A stretch of DNA of 40,011 nucleotides from Xanthomonas arboricola pv. populi (lineage in GTDB: Bacteria; Pseudomonadota; Gammaproteobacteria; Xanthomonadales; Xanthomonadaceae), in assembly GCF_002939945.1 (NCBI RefSeq), contig NZ_MDEB01000014.1, forward strand, positions 1 to 40,011, read 5' to 3'. How positions within the stretch are numbered: position 1 is the first letter of the stretch; every line of letters starts with the position of its first letter. The notes below the pieces were generated by a model. It was not told where the DNA came from. It saw only the letters and a list, made by a program, of their open reading frames with translations, and ran no database searches. A program made the position numbers and the translations under genes. This document shows positions 7,514-15,450 of the stretch, in pieces.

Positions 7514-7639
7514 GCCGGTCTCCGACTGCACTCGGAATGCTCGAACTTTAGATCAAGTGCAAGCAATTGGGTGACTGGGTAACGCGCCATACCTTGGCTT
7601 GAGTTCTACGTTGGCCAATGTTTGCCGCATAATCCACCC

Positions 7640-8752
7640 TCACCGATACGGCCCGGGCCCGCGCCATACCGGCTCGCCCTGCTTGTAGACCTCCATCATG
7701 TTGATGACCTCGCGGGCATCGCCGATGTCTTTGAGTTCCGGCGAGTCCGGCGGCAACAGGCGGCATTTACTGGAGCCGCGCTTGAGCGCGACTTCCAGCG
7801 GGCACACCATGCGGTACTGGGTGCCGGGCAGGATGATGGCCACTTCCTTCATGCCCTGGTCGCGCCAGTTGCGCAGCTGGGTTTCGCTGCGCACTTCGTA
7901 ATAGACCTGGTAGCCGCCCACATCCATGCTGGGTTGGGCGTTGTTGCGGTCGCGGCGGCGGCCTTCGCTGATGGTGGGCGTGTTGGACATGCCGTCTTCG
8001 GCGGCATCGGCTTCTTCTTCGAGCATGCCCGGTGGGCGGCCGGTCCAGGTTTCGGGGCGGCGCTGCGGCGCTGACGAGGGTTCTGCCGGCGGTTGCGGCG
8101 GGGTGGGGCGCTGCACCGGTTGCGTCTGGCGCTGCTCGACCAGGCCGCCGCGGCGGGTGTTGCCTGCCGGCGGGATCGGGTTCTTGGCGGTCTTGACCAG
8201 GGTGGACTGCACCGGCGAGGCGGCCGGCGGCGGTTGCACGGGCGCTGGCGTTGGCGACGGCGGGGTCGGTGTCGGCGAGGGCGTGGGTTGGTCGGGCGTG
8301 GAGGTGTCGCCGACAAAATCCACCTTGGTGCGGCCACCGCTGGCCGAGCCCTGCGGCGGGGTCATGGTGGGCGTGGAGGCCGACAGCAGGATCAGCAGCA
8401 TCAGCACATGCAGCAGGGCGCTGATCAGCGCGGCGATCCACGGTTCGATGCGCTCGATCAGCGGCTCGGTGCGCGGCAGCCAGTCCTGGGCGTCGAGCCG
8501 GACGTGCAGCAGCTGCAGCGCGTCGTCGCGCACGCGGTAGACCAGCACGTAGGGCGTTTGCCTGACGACCCATTCGCGGGTGCCGGCGACGCGGCCGGCG
8601 CGGCCGCGGCCGGGTTGCTCGGCCAGGGTGCGGGTGGCGTCCAGCACCCGCCGCGCCATCGCGGCGGCGGCGGTCGGGTTGAGCGCGTGGTAGTGATCCT
8701 GGGCGTGTGCGAGTTGCCTGGCGGCCGGGACGGTCCAGTCACGCCGCAACAT
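7640..8752 (-). CDS. ParE/RelE-type toxin fused to a membrane protein
   Basis: A 370-residue fusion. Residues 1-93 are a ParE/RelE-family toxin: an N-terminal helix pair, then RVAGTREWVVRQTPYVLVYRV and LLHVRLDAQDW, where stand-alone toxins normally end. Residues 94-370 continue without a stop: a single membrane helix (about 105-124), a Pro/Thr/Ser-rich linker (about 150-190), a Gln/Arg/Pro-rich stretch, and a conserved-looking C-terminal domain (about 300-370). There is no ATG, GTG or TTG between the toxin end and the membrane helix, so the membrane part has no start of its own. The start at 8752 overlaps the antitoxin stop by 14 bases; the frame is open further upstream into the antitoxin gene. 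The function of the membrane part is unknown; the layout recalls TonB-like energy or envelope proteins. Confidence 0.75.
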   Translation of the reverse strand: MLRRDWTVPAARQLAHAQDHYHALNPTAAAAMARRVLDATRTLAEQPGRGRAGRVAGTREWVVRQTPYVLVYRVRDDALQLLHVRLDAQDWLPRTEPLIERIEPWIAALISALLHVLMLLILLSASTPTMTPPQGSASGGRTKVDFVGDTSTPDQPTPSPTPTPPSPTPAPVQPPPAASPVQSTLVKTAKNPIPPAGNTRRGGLVEQRQTQPVQRPTPPQPPAEPSSAPQRRPETWTGRPPGMLEEEADAAEDGMSNTPTISEGRRRDRNNAQPSMDVGGYQVYYEVRSETQLRNWRDQGMKEVAIILPGTQYRMVCPLEVALKRGSSKCRLLPPDSPELKDIGDAREVINMMEVYKQGEPVWRGPGPYR

Positions 8753-8945
8753 CAACGCCCCATCTGCCGAACAGTGCCGCCACCTGTGCCGGCGCGACAA
8801 CCGCGCCCTGATCCGCTGCGGCCATGCCCTCCAGCACGGCGGCCTCGAAGCTGGCGGTGTCCACGACGCGGACCACGTCGTCCCATCCTGCCGTTTCGGG
8901 CAGCGTGTCGATCAGCGTGCGGGCTTCTTGCTTGATGGCGGACAT
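8739..8945 (-). CDS. Small antitoxin partner of the ParE-type toxin
   Basis: A 68-residue protein with a helical N-terminus (MSAIKQEARTLIDTLPE), a WDDVV motif seen in antitoxins of RelE/ParE-type pairs in proteobacteria, and a C-terminal stretch that would wrap the toxin. Its stop lies 14 bases inside the toxin gene, so the pair is translated together. No DNA-binding domain is certain. The C-terminal half lacks the usual charged DSEAG-type segment, so it may be diverged in step with the fused toxin. The ribosome binding site is weak. Confidence 0.65.
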   Translation of the reverse strand: MSAIKQEARTLIDTLPETAGWDDVVRVVDTASFEAAVLEGMAAADQGAVVAPAQVAALFGRWGVDVAA

Positions 8946-9212
8946 GGCACTGCGGTGGGGAGCTCTGCCGGCAAGTCTACCCGTGCGGCTCTGGTTCGCG
9001 TGTGGCAATGGCTGGCGCGGTTGGAGCGTGCACCGGCCGTGGCAGGGCGAGGCGACTTGTGCGGAGGTCGGTCGTCTGTCGCGATCGGTGCGCGCGGCGG
9101 CGGCCGCTCGGGCAACCTGCCTGCACGCGCAGAAAGTGACACTTGGCACCTTGTTCGCTGTGAGGGCTGGTTTCATTCTGGCTCGATCACCTCACCCCGC
9201 AAAGGAATCGCC

Positions 9213-9749
9213 ATGCCCGCTGCTGCCATCGCACCGCTGACGCCGTATCTGTCGATGGCGGCCATCGCCTTCCTCTACTACCGGCGCATCCGGCGCAGCT
9301 TCGGCCGTCAGCAATGGAAGCCGGTCAGCACGGCGGTGCGCACGATGGTGCTGGTCATTGCGGTGGCGGCGCTGGCGTATGCGGTCTATGGCTTGCCGCA
9401 GGTTCGGCCAGGGATCGCAGTGGGAACCTTGGTTGGTGTCGGGCTGGGCGCGTTATCGCTGCGCTACACGCATGCCGAATGGGTGGAAGGGCGCGGTTGG
9501 TATACGCCCAATCCGTGGATCGGTGGCGGCCTGACGCTGGTGCTGCTCGGGCGCCTGGCCTGGCGCTGGGCCGACGGCGCCTTCAGCGCGGGCGCGGCGG
9601 CGGCCGGCGCGCAGGCCAGCCCGTTGACGCTGGGCATTGCCGCGGCGCTGGTGCTGTACTCGCTGGTGCATGTTGGCGGGTTGTGGTGGCGGTTGCGCCA
9701 GCTGCGCTTGCAGGCTGCGCCGATCGCGGTGCCGCCGCCACTGTCGTGA
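9213..9749 (+). CDS. DUF1453/CcdC-like integral membrane protein
   Basis: A 178-residue inner-membrane protein with about four or five hydrophobic segments (near residues 7-22, 43-58, 65-80, 105-120, 140-160). The motifs LYYRRIRRSFGRQ after the first helix and GRGWYTPNPWIGGG before the fourth fit the DUF1453 family; its role is unknown. The ATG at 9213 has AAAGGA at 9201-9206. The frame is open upstream to 8928, but that part is Arg/Gly-rich and lacks membrane segments. It is divergent from the toxin-antitoxin genes (267-base gap with no gene) and convergent with the cardiolipin synthase gene. Confidence 0.75.
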   Translation: MPAAAIAPLTPYLSMAAIAFLYYRRIRRSFGRQQWKPVSTAVRTMVLVIAVAALAYAVYGLPQVRPGIAVGTLVGVGLGALSLRYTHAEWVEGRGWYTPNPWIGGGLTLVLLGRLAWRWADGAFSAGAAAAGAQASPLTLGIAAALVLYSLVHVGGLWWRLRQLRLQAAPIAVPPPLS

Positions 9750-9791
9750 GGGTTGTCGGGCGCCGCAGCTGGTTGCGGCGTCCGCGTTGCA

Positions 9792-11057
9792 TCACACCTG
9801 CGAGCGGAACGGGACGACCAGCTTCTCGCCCAGCTTCTGCCGCAGCGGCCGCTTGCGCCAGCGCTCCAGCGTGTACGGTTCGGCCCGTTGCAGGTCGCGC
9901 TCGAACACCTCGGTCATCTGTGCGGCCAGCGCGCGGTCGTAGACGTTCAGGCTGGCCTCGTCGTTGAGGCGGAACGAGCGGATATCGAAGTTGGTCGAGC
10001 CCACCGAGACCAGCAGGCCGTCGATGATCAGCAGCTTGGTGTGCAGCATGGTGGGCAGGAATTCGTGGATGGCGATGCCGGCCTGCAGCAGCGGTTCCCA
10101 ACTGGCCTTGGAGGCCAGCCGCACCGAGATCGCATCGATATGTTTGCCCGGCAGCAGCACGCGGATGCGCACGCCGCGCGCGCGCGCTTCCAGCAGCGAG
10201 CGGGTGATCAGCGCATCCGGCACAAAATACGCGGCGGCCAGGTCGATGGAGCTGCGCGCCGCGGCAATGGCGATCAGATACATCAGGTGCATGCTCTCGC
10301 TGCCGCCGGCCGGCGAGGCCACGAACAGCTGCGCGTCGCTGTCGCCGGCCGGTGCCAGCGCGGGGTAGTACTCGGCGCCATTGAGGACGCGGCCGGTGGT
10401 CTTGATCCAGTTGTCGTTGAAGGCGGCCTGCACCTGCGCCACCACCGGGCCTTCGATGCGGTAATGCGAGTCGCGCCAGTGCTCCGGGTCCTGCGCATCG
10501 CCCATCCACTGGTCGGCCACGCCGACGCCGCCGGTGAAGCCGATGCGGCCATCGATCACCAGCAGCTTGCGATGGGTGCGGTTATTGACGCGGTGCAGGT
10601 TGTACCAGGTCAGCGGGCGGTAGCGATGCACCTCCACCCCGGCGTCGGTCATGTCATCGACCAGCGAGGCATCCATCTTCAGGCTGCCACCCCAGTCGAT
10701 GGTGACGCGCACCTTGACCCCGGCGCGCGCGCGCTCGGACAGCGCCTGGCTGAACTCGCGGCCGATCTCGCCCGACCAGTAGATATAGGTTTCGAAGGTG
10801 ATGGTGCGCTGCGCGCTGCGGATGGCAGCCAGCATCGCCGGGAAGATCTCGCTGCCGTTGTGCAGCACCTGGATCCTGTTGCCTGGCAGGATCGCCGGAC
10901 CCAGCAACACCGACATCTCGCGTCTGAATTGCGGGTCGGAGACGTCGTAGCAATGGCTGGGGATGTGCTCGAGCGTTTTCTCGGGCGTGGCGAAGTTGAG
11001 CAGGAGCAGCCCCACCACCAGCGTGGTGACGACCGTGGCCACGATGATCCATGTCAT
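9792..11057 (-). CDS. cls: Cardiolipin synthase (phospholipase D family)
   Basis: A 421-residue protein with one N-terminal membrane helix (residues 3-22) and two phospholipase D domains. The two HKD motifs are intact: His162-Lys164-Asp169 (THRKLLVIDGR) and His339-Lys341-Asp346 (LHTKLLIIDG). Such enzymes make cardiolipin at the inner membrane by joining two phosphatidylglycerols, or phosphatidylglycerol and phosphatidylethanolamine. The single N-terminal helix and length fit the ClsB/ClsC-like group better than ClsA, which has two helices. The start at 11057 puts the membrane helix at the very N-terminus; the longer frame to 11360 has no such support. It shares a 508-base gap with the divergent transporter gene. 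Confidence 0.85.
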   Translation of the reverse strand: MTWIIVATVVTTLVVGLLLLNFATPEKTLEHIPSHCYDVSDPQFRREMSVLLGPAILPGNRIQVLHNGSEIFPAMLAAIRSAQRTITFETYIYWSGEIGREFSQALSERARAGVKVRVTIDWGGSLKMDASLVDDMTDAGVEVHRYRPLTWYNLHRVNNRTHRKLLVIDGRIGFTGGVGVADQWMGDAQDPEHWRDSHYRIEGPVVAQVQAAFNDNWIKTTGRVLNGAEYYPALAPAGDSDAQLFVASPAGGSESMHLMYLIAIAAARSSIDLAAAYFVPDALITRSLLEARARGVRIRVLLPGKHIDAISVRLASKASWEPLLQAGIAIHEFLPTMLHTKLLIIDGLLVSVGSTNFDIRSFRLNDEASLNVYDRALAAQMTEVFERDLQRAEPYTLERWRKRPLRQKLGEKLVVPFRSQV

Positions 11058-11565
11058 GCATCCAACCCCTGTTTCCCTGCCATCGACGGCCTCAAGCGGC
11101 CGGCATTCTGGCAAGGCGGACGGCATGGAGGCTGTGAAGGCAGGGCTCGATGCAGAACGACAGCGTGGATGCGCGAGTACGCAGCGATCCGCTTGTGAAA
11201 TGCCGCCGTACCCCGGTGCTATCGTCCGAACCAAAAAAGCCAAGACGCGGATCAAGCGCATCGCCACCGCCTGCGACATGCTCGCTGCCGGCAAGCGGCT
11301 TGCGTGCTGCGTCGATCGGTCTGGCATGCACAGCACAATCGCTTGCTGCGCCGATGCCAAAAGCGGACTGAAGCGCTAAAAATGACATCAAGACGGCCGG
11401 TGTGGAACGACACGAGCGGGCGCTCCGCGCTGGCTGCCTTCTGATCGCAAACCGGGGCGGACTAGCCGCTTGCGCGGCGCCTGCCCATGCGCCGAAATGC
11501 TTACATGCGTCACACAAGCACGCACCTATACTCGCGGGGTGTCCCACCCAGAAGGTTCTGACTGC
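11058..11565. other. Gap between cls and the MHS transporter gene
   Basis: 508 bases between divergent genes without a supported coding region. Open frames exist on both strands but have no ribosome binding site or recognisable product. TATACT at 11527-11532 could be a -10 element for the transporter gene, but no well-spaced -35 was found. Confidence 0.4.
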
Positions 11566-12927
11566 ATGAGCGCACCCCCAACGTCCCCGATCGCCGCCGG
11601 TTCTGGCGCAGCCCCCGGTAGCCTTCGCCGTTCGGTGTCCAATACGCTCAAGGGGTCGGCCGGCAATCTGGTCGAGTGGTACGACGTCTACGTCTACTCG
11701 GTGTTTGCCACCTACTTCGAATCGCAGTTCTTCTCCAAGGAAGACAAGAACGCCACGATGTTCGTGTGGGCGATCTTTGCGATGACCTTCCTGATGCGCC
11801 CGATCGGTGCGTGGTACTTCGGCCGCTTTGCCGACCGCTACGGCCGCCGCCTGGCGTTGACCATTTCGGTGTCGATGATGGCGCTGTGCTCGTTCGTCAT
11901 CGCCGTGACGCCGACGGTGGCCACGATCGGCATCGCCGCGCCGATCGTCCTGTTGCTCGCGCGCCTGCTACAGGGCTTTGCCACCGGCGGCGAGTACGGC
12001 ACCAGCGCGACCTACATGTCCGAGGCGGCGATTCCCGGCCGGCGCGGGTTCCTGTCCTCGTTCCATTACGTCACGCTGGTGGGCGGGCACGTGTTGGCGC
12101 AGACCACATTGCTGGTGATGCTGCATTTCTTCGATGCGCCGCAGGTCTCCGAGTGGGGCTGGCGCGTGGCGTTCGGCCTGGGCGGCATCGGTGCGTTGGT
12201 GGTGTTCTGGCTGCGCCAGACCATGGACGAGTCGCTGAGCTCCGAATCCATCGCCGATTCGCGCACCGGCAAGGCCAAGGCGTCCGGCTCGATGCGCGAG
12301 CTGTTCGTCAATCAATGGCGCCCGCTGCTGCTGTGCTTCCTGATCACCGCCGGCGGCACGATCGCGTTCTACACCTATTCGGTGACCGGCCCGAAGATGA
12401 TCCAGACCGCGTTCGCCGGTGGCGATGTGATGGCCGGCACCATCATCAACCTGGTCGCGCTGACGCTGCTGATGCTGATGCAGCCGGTCGGCGGCTGGCT
12501 GTCTGACATCGTCGGGCGCAAGAGTCTGCTGGTGTTCTTCGGCATCGGCGGGGTGCTTTACACGTGGTTCCTGGTGATGGAGCTGCCCAAGCAGACCGAC
12601 TGGCTGACCGCGTTCGCGATCCTTACCGTGGGCTTTGTGATCCTGACCGGCTACACCTCGATCAATGCGGTGGTGAAGGCGGAATTGTTCCCCACCCATG
12701 TGCGCGCGCTTGGCGTCGGTCTGGGGTATGCGCTGGCCAACTCCGCCTTTGGCGGCACCGCGCCGTTGCTGTACCAGGCTTCGTTGAAGACCGGCCACGT
12801 CAGCGAGTTCGTGATCTACGCAACGGCGGTGATCGCGGTGTCTTTGGTGGTCTACATGTTCTTCCTGACCAACAAGGGCAGCAACTGGCTGGATGACGAA
12901 GCGGCGATGCATCAGCGCAAGCGCTGA
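11566..12927 (+). CDS. MHS-family MFS transporter (alpha-ketoglutarate permease type)
   Basis: A 453-residue transporter with 12 predicted membrane helices. The metabolite:H+ symporter signature is seen in GNLVEWYDVYVYS (about residues 32-44), followed by the loop 2-3 motif GRFADRYGRR and the repeat-half motif GWLSDIVGRK. KgtP-type permeases take up alpha-ketoglutarate with protons, but relatives move proline/betaine, citrate or shikimate, so the substrate is open. The ATG at 11566 follows GAAGG at 11551-11555. The frame is open upstream, but the extension adds no family sequence. Copy 1 of the dispersed repeat begins 33 bases after its stop. Confidence 0.85.
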   Translation: MSAPPTSPIAAGSGAAPGSLRRSVSNTLKGSAGNLVEWYDVYVYSVFATYFESQFFSKEDKNATMFVWAIFAMTFLMRPIGAWYFGRFADRYGRRLALTISVSMMALCSFVIAVTPTVATIGIAAPIVLLLARLLQGFATGGEYGTSATYMSEAAIPGRRGFLSSFHYVTLVGGHVLAQTTLLVMLHFFDAPQVSEWGWRVAFGLGGIGALVVFWLRQTMDESLSSESIADSRTGKAKASGSMRELFVNQWRPLLLCFLITAGGTIAFYTYSVTGPKMIQTAFAGGDVMAGTIINLVALTLLMLMQPVGGWLSDIVGRKSLLVFFGIGGVLYTWFLVMELPKQTDWLTAFAILTVGFVILTGYTSINAVVKAELFPTHVRALGVGLGYALANSAFGGTAPLLYQASLKTGHVSEFVIYATAVIAVSLVVYMFFLTNKGSNWLDDEAAMHQRKR

Positions 12928-12959
12928 GGTGTTGATGCAACCGCAAGCTTGATGGCTAG

Positions 12960-13165
12960 CTCCCTTCTCCCGTCGGGAGAAGGTGCCCGAAGGGCGGATG
13001 AGGGTACGTGCGAAGCCTCGTGTCATTTACCGCGAGTGGCTTCGCCCCGTACCCTCACCCCAACCCCCGCTCGTGCCCCGGCCCGCGCCAGCAGCGCGGG
13101 CACTCCAAGACACGCGCGCCAGTGGCGCGCAGGCAGTGCCTTATCGCCCCGCGGGGAGAGGGGCC
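12960..13165 (+). repeat. Dispersed hairpin-rich repeat, copy 1
   Basis: About 206 bases, matching a second copy at 34458-34661 in the same orientation. Shared blocks in order are CTCCCTTCTCCC, GAGAAGGTGCC..CGAAG, GGCGGATGAGGGT, GTACCCTCACCCCAACC and GGCGCGCA..AGTGCCTT.TCGCCC. It can fold on itself: CTTCTCCC/GGGAGAAG at the left edge; GAGGGTACG (about 12999) with CGTACCCTC (about 13048); CCCGCGC-5 nt-GCGCGGG; GCGCGCC-AGT-GGCGCGC. There is no coding content, so it resembles a non-autonomous MITE-like or palindromic intergenic element. Its right edge reaches into the 3' end of the FUSC gene, whose stop codon (13141-13143) lies inside it. Confidence 0.75.
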
Positions 13166-15450
13166 AAGGGCGGCCGAGTACCGGCGTTCCCATGGGTGTG
13201 CGGCGCCGTCTGCGCAAACAAGCTGTAACGCAAACCAATCAAACCCAGCAGCGCATCATCGCGATGCGTCCCAGCCGGCACCTTGCCGACGCGCGCCAGC
13301 GACGCATCCAGACGATCACGCAACGCATCCGGCCCAGGCAACGGCCGCTTGCGTGCAACCTGCTGCCGGTAGTGCGCCGCAACCTCGGCCAGAATCGCGT
13401 CAATCGCCTCCCTGCTGGTCTGCGGCAAGCCATGCCGCGCGCTGCGCAGTTGCAGGATGTTCAAGCCCACGCGCACTTCGTTGAGCATGTCCACCGAAGC
13501 CAGGTCGCTGCCCTCCGGCGTCAAGGCCAGCCGTGGTGCGAGCAGGCCAAGCAGATCCAGCATGCGGGCGGCAAAATGCTGCCGGTCCTGCGCGCCGCGG
13601 CCGTCGGCGGCATCGGCCAGCGTGCGCCAGCCCTGGCGCACCAGCCGGCGCGCGCTCCATTCGGCGCCCACCGAGCGAAACAAGCGCGTCAGCACCACGG
13701 CAAATCCAATGCCCAACACCATCGCCACCGCCGCGTTGACGAAGCTCTGGATATTGGCGTTGTAGGTGTTCTGCAGGCTCAGCAACGCGGTGAGATTCAC
13801 CACCAGCGGCAGCGCGATCAGCATGGTCTTGGGACGGTGCAGCAACGCGCCGATCGGCAGGAACACCACCGCCAGCACCAATACCAGCATCGGGAAATCA
13901 TGGATGGCCGGGAAGATGCCGAACAGATAGATGCCGGCAACCACGCTGGCCACCACCGCCCAGGCCAGGAACGACAGCATGCTCGGCGCCGGGTCGTCCT
14001 GCGCGGCGAAGAACGCGGCGGTGACCGCCGCCATCATCGCGCCGTTGCCGCCGCCTTCCCAGCCTATGCCGATCCACAGCACGCAGTACGCCATCAAAGC
14101 GAAGCCTGCGCTCAAGGCCGAGAACGCGGCCATGCCGAAATCGATATGGCGGGTGCTGCTGGCAGGTGCGGGTAGATTGGCTGGGTTGCGCGAGGACCAG
14201 GTCAGGCGTTTCAGTCGCGAGGAGCGCTGAGCCGATGGCTCAGCGGAGTCGAACAGCGCCTCAGCACGTTGCGGCGATGCGGCAGTTGCAGAGTAGGATT
14301 GCCACCAGCCCAGGCGCTGCAGCAACGAAGACTGCACGTGCGAGCGCGTAACGGGTTCGCCTTGCGTAGCCTCAGTCTGTTCGAATGATTCCGCCGAGGC
14401 AGGCTGCATCGCCGCACCCGGCATCGCACGCAGCACCGGCGTCGCCGTGCCATGCACCACCGCCTGCTGCAGCGCGCGGCAGTCCTGCCACAGGTCGAGC
14501 AGCTCCTCCAGGCGCAGCAGCAAACTCGCCAGCAGCAGATGTTCGATGTCCTGATCCACCACCGGGCGCAGGGCGGCGATACGTGCACGCAAGGCGTCCA
14601 CATCCGCATCGTTGCGTGCGTCCTCGCCCTGATCCACCCAGGCCGCGACATCCTCCAGCAGCGCCGCCGTCTCGAGCGACAACGCAGACCCATCGCGCTG
14701 CAACGCATCCAGCCGATCGGCCATCGACGACAGCACCGGCAGCAGCATCAGCATGCGTGCGCGCAGGTGTTCCAGCGTGGGGGCGGCACCGGCATGGCGT
14801 GGGTCGTCGTGGCGCACGAAGGCGATCAATGCCTCGAACTGCACCAGATCGGCGGCCAGACGATTGCGCGGTGCCTGCGATGGGCCGCGCTGCAGCACCT
14901 GCCGGCACCATTGCGCGGCGTCGCGCATCCAGTTGCCGATGCGCGCGGTCAGCATCGGCTTGACCGAGGCGGGGAATACCAGCGCGGCGAACAGCACCGC
15001 CATCACCGTGCCGAGGATGATCTCCTCGCTACGGGCCACCACGGTGTCGAAGATGCCTTCCGGCGCGGTCACTGCCGGGAAGCCGATGAAGGCGGTGGTG
15101 TAGCCGGCGAGCAGGAACGCATAACCGCGTGGGCCGCGATTGAGCAGCGCCAGGAACAGGCAGGCCGACAGCCACAACGCCATCGCCGCGCTGAGCAGCA
15201 GCGGCGTCTCCACCAGGTTCGGCAGCATCACCAGGGTCGCCGCGCCGGCCAGCAAGGTGCCGAGCACGCGGTATACGCCCTTGGCGCGGGTGGGGCCGAG
15301 CAGCGGCTGGGAGACGATGTAGACCGTGGCCATCGCCCAGTACGGCCGCGACAGATTGCCGGCCAGCCCCACATACAACGCCGCGATCGACGCGGCGAAG
15401 GTCTTGGCCGAAAACAGCCAGGCCTGGCGATCGCGCAGCAGCGCACTCAT
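13141..15450 (-). CDS. FUSC-family inner membrane efflux transporter
   Basis: A 769-residue FUSC (fusaric acid resistance/aromatic acid exporter, AaeB-like) protein. Two groups of about five or six membrane helices (residues about 12-170 and 430-560) are each followed by a long soluble helical region. The N-terminal SALLRDRQAWLFSAKTFAA and PYWAMATVYIVSQPLLGPTR are typical. It should pump aromatic acids or similar compounds together with the periplasmic adaptor and outer membrane factor encoded just upstream. The start overlaps the NodT-like gene by 4 bases (ATGA). The last eight or so residues and the stop are encoded by repeat copy 1, so the natural C-terminus may have been replaced. Confidence 0.88.
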   Translation of the reverse strand: MSALLRDRQAWLFSAKTFAASIAALYVGLAGNLSRPYWAMATVYIVSQPLLGPTRAKGVYRVLGTLLAGAATLVMLPNLVETPLLLSAAMALWLSACLFLALLNRGPRGYAFLLAGYTTAFIGFPAVTAPEGIFDTVVARSEEIILGTVMAVLFAALVFPASVKPMLTARIGNWMRDAAQWCRQVLQRGPSQAPRNRLAADLVQFEALIAFVRHDDPRHAGAAPTLEHLRARMLMLLPVLSSMADRLDALQRDGSALSLETAALLEDVAAWVDQGEDARNDADVDALRARIAALRPVVDQDIEHLLLASLLLRLEELLDLWQDCRALQQAVVHGTATPVLRAMPGAAMQPASAESFEQTEATQGEPVTRSHVQSSLLQRLGWWQSYSATAASPQRAEALFDSAEPSAQRSSRLKRLTWSSRNPANLPAPASSTRHIDFGMAAFSALSAGFALMAYCVLWIGIGWEGGGNGAMMAAVTAAFFAAQDDPAPSMLSFLAWAVVASVVAGIYLFGIFPAIHDFPMLVLVLAVVFLPIGALLHRPKTMLIALPLVVNLTALLSLQNTYNANIQSFVNAAVAMVLGIGFAVVLTRLFRSVGAEWSARRLVRQGWRTLADAADGRGAQDRQHFAARMLDLLGLLAPRLALTPEGSDLASVDMLNEVRVGLNILQLRSARHGLPQTSREAIDAILAEVAAHYRQQVARKRPLPGPDALRDRLDASLARVGKVPAGTHRDDALLGLIGLRYSLFAQTAPHTHGNAGTRPPLAPLPAGR

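Noticed and set aside
8150..8300. Pro/Thr-rich codon repeats as a tandem DNA repeat
   Set aside because: The repetition comes from a low-complexity protein linker in the fused membrane protein, not from a separate repeat element.
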